Source of the DNA: Galeruca laticollis
Lineage: Eukaryota; Arthropoda; Insecta; Coleoptera; Chrysomelidae
DNA length: 64,000 nt
Assembly: GCA_963921935.1 (NCBI GenBank)
Contig: OY998175.1
Coordinates: 178,843,262-178,907,261, forward strand
Direction: 5' to 3'
The position numbers and the translations under genes are program-made. Below, piece after piece: positions 62,796-64,000 of the stretch. Each line of letters starts with the position of its first letter. The first letter of the stretch is position 1. Under the pieces are notes generated by a model, which saw only the letters and a list, made by a program, of their open reading frames with translations, was not told the DNA's origin and searched no databases.

Positions 62796-63183
62796 ATGGT
62801 ATCTAGTAAATTGTGTGGCGTTTGGTTGCAAGAATCACTATTCTAAGGACCCAAATATTCAGTTTCATATGTGAGTGTTTCAAGATTTTTCCTTAAATGC
62901 CAATCGTGATGGGGTTTTATGTTTTAGATTTCCCTTTAAACGATCAGAGATCCTTGAACTTTGGATTAAGGTAATAAGGCATGAACATTGGAAGCCAGCT
63001 TGGATCAGTAGACTCTGTAGTAAACATAAAATAATTCACTTTGTGAATACGTACTTCAAGCATATAAAGGAAACGTTACCCTTGAACAATAAGATTTTTA
63101 AATTGTTAATAATGAATGCTGCAAAATACACATTTTCTGAGTCTTTGTCATTGTTTACGCCAACACATCCCGTGGGTTGTGAA
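62796..63183 (+). pseudogene. THAP zinc-finger N-terminus with intron
   Basis: MVSSKLCGV, a 1-nt slip, then GCKNHYSKDPNIQFH. The donor is at 62871 (AT|GTGAGT) and the acceptor at 62927 (GTTTTAG), giving an intron of 57 nt. It continues FPFKRSEILELWIKVIRHEH, W-KPAWISRLCSKH. The C-x2-4-C … CxxH layout with the FPxK and W positions is a THAP finger. After CSKH the usual F…D.F and AVPT parts are not recognisable, and no further domain follows. It could be the start of a P-element-like transposase or a duplicated host exon. The frame slip marks it as dead. Confidence 0.7.
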
Positions 63184-63450
63184 TAATTTTTGGCTGAAAA
63201 TTTGCATTAAGTACAGTTAGTCACAACTATAGTTAAACATTACCTCAAATGTAGAATGCATCATGAGGCAAAGTTAATAAATGCAAATATGTATGGAAAA
63301 ATGTAGCCCTTAGGCAAAAATTCAATAAGTTGGTACTATTTCATCATGTGTAGAAAATATTAGTATTGCTTATTGTACCTACCTATAAGTTGTAATATAT
63401 TAATAAATTAAATAAACATAACTAATGAGTTTTTTTAAATTAAATTATAC

Positions 63451-63578
63451 AGTGGCATACCCAGAAAAGGCTTAGAAATAAATACATGAAAAGTATTTTT
63501 TTAATTATTTTATATGGGAATTCTAAAGTATAAGGTGGGGGCAAATGCCCCTTTGCCACCCCCTGGATATACCTATGA
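63451..63578. mobile_element. Possible short MITE
   Basis: CAGTGGCATACCCAG (63451) and CTGGATATACCTATG (63564) are imperfect inverted ends. The inside carries GGTGGGGGCAAATGCCCC and TTGCCACCCCC. The outer TA needs confirmation. GTGGGGGCAAATGCCCCTTT itself folds back. Confidence 0.4.
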
Positions 63579-64000
63579 AGGTTGTTGAAAATAATTTCTT
63601 CAATGCCCACCTTTCAAGTAAAATAATCTAATAATGAAAATTGTGCCTTATAACTGTGCAAGTTTATTATTTACTTATTTTACTTTAGTCCATTTTTCAA
63701 TTTTTTTTAAAGTGTAAGGTTTGCACACATTGCATCAATAGAACTTTACCATTTACATAAATAAAATTTAAAACTCATGAAACATATATTTTGCTTCTCA
63801 TTTAATATTTTTGGTTTAGCTATCCATGTTTTCTTCAATTTATTTATTATCTATTGTCAAAAAACATTTACATGCATATTAACACATTATTTAGCATTAC
63901 TTTTAAATCCAACAAATGTACCAAATTTGTAAAACCTAATTTAAACCAAAACGGGCTTCTTTTTTACGTTAATAGCAATAAGTGCGAGTGAGACAGAAAT
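63579..64000. other. Non-coding stretch
   Basis: AT-rich; nothing recognised. Confidence 0.4.

Overview
This looks like a stretch of an AT-rich animal nuclear genome, almost certainly an insect. A beetle is a reasonable guess but I cannot prove it. The evidence is the mix of element families: FLYWCH-linked MULE transposons, PIF/Harbinger elements with a MADF/BESS second gene, Tc1, a hAT of the ZMYM1-like type, a pogo tail, a piggyBac tail, Ty3/gypsy and BEL/Pao LTR elements, Jockey/I-type and RTE-like non-LTR elements, and Penelope-like GIY-YIG fragments. There are also GT-AG introns, many (TA)n tracts and tandem repeats. I see no convincing single-copy host gene, tRNA, rRNA or CRISPR array. 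Nearly everything recognisable is a transposable element (TE), usually broken.

Layout. 1-4.2 kb: the 5' part of an intact FLYWCH-MULE gene cut by the window edge, then gypsy, DDE-transposase and non-LTR debris. 4.7-8.7 kb: a Tc1 element split by a complete PIF/Harbinger element with 63-bp perfect TIRs and a TAA target duplication. 8.8-9.5 kb: gypsy protease remnant. 9.6-12.4 kb: an internally deleted Jockey/I-like retrotransposon between 14-bp target duplications. 12.4-17.3 kb: another Jockey-like relic, a second MULE between 12-bp direct repeats, and a Penelope-like 3' end with two covarying hairpins. 17.4-21.2 kb: a gypsy element with an uninterrupted 638-codon Gag and a broken Pol. 21.2-35.8 kb: mostly non-coding, with tandem repeats, foldbacks, and hAT, pogo, piggyBac and CCCH-finger remnants. 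36-37.8 kb: a third MULE. 39-45 kb: Penelope, gypsy gag and BEL/Pao fragments. 45-49.1 kb: two copies of a roughly 0.5-kb dispersed repeat.

49.7-61.7 kb is one nested structure. A large gene-like sequence X on the minus strand (start near 61701, end near 49720) is split by an inverted Penelope-like insertion (59037-60440) and by an RTE-like retrotransposon A (about 50459-58773, minus). A is itself split by a complete RTE-like retrotransposon B (53254-57651, plus) with two open ORFs and a 13-bp target duplication. B is the youngest and most intact element in the window. 61.8-62.5 kb is a Harbinger deletion derivative that keeps the 5' ends of both element genes. 62.8-63.2 kb holds a THAP-finger relic.

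The most unusual structures are the Harbinger element, whose two opposite-strand genes are interlocked through each other's introns; the nested history around sequence X, a family I cannot assign to a named transposase group; the paired hairpins with compensatory stem changes at 16.5 kb; and the 600-bp-arm Penelope palindrome. All assignments come from reading translations and repeats by eye. No database search was run.
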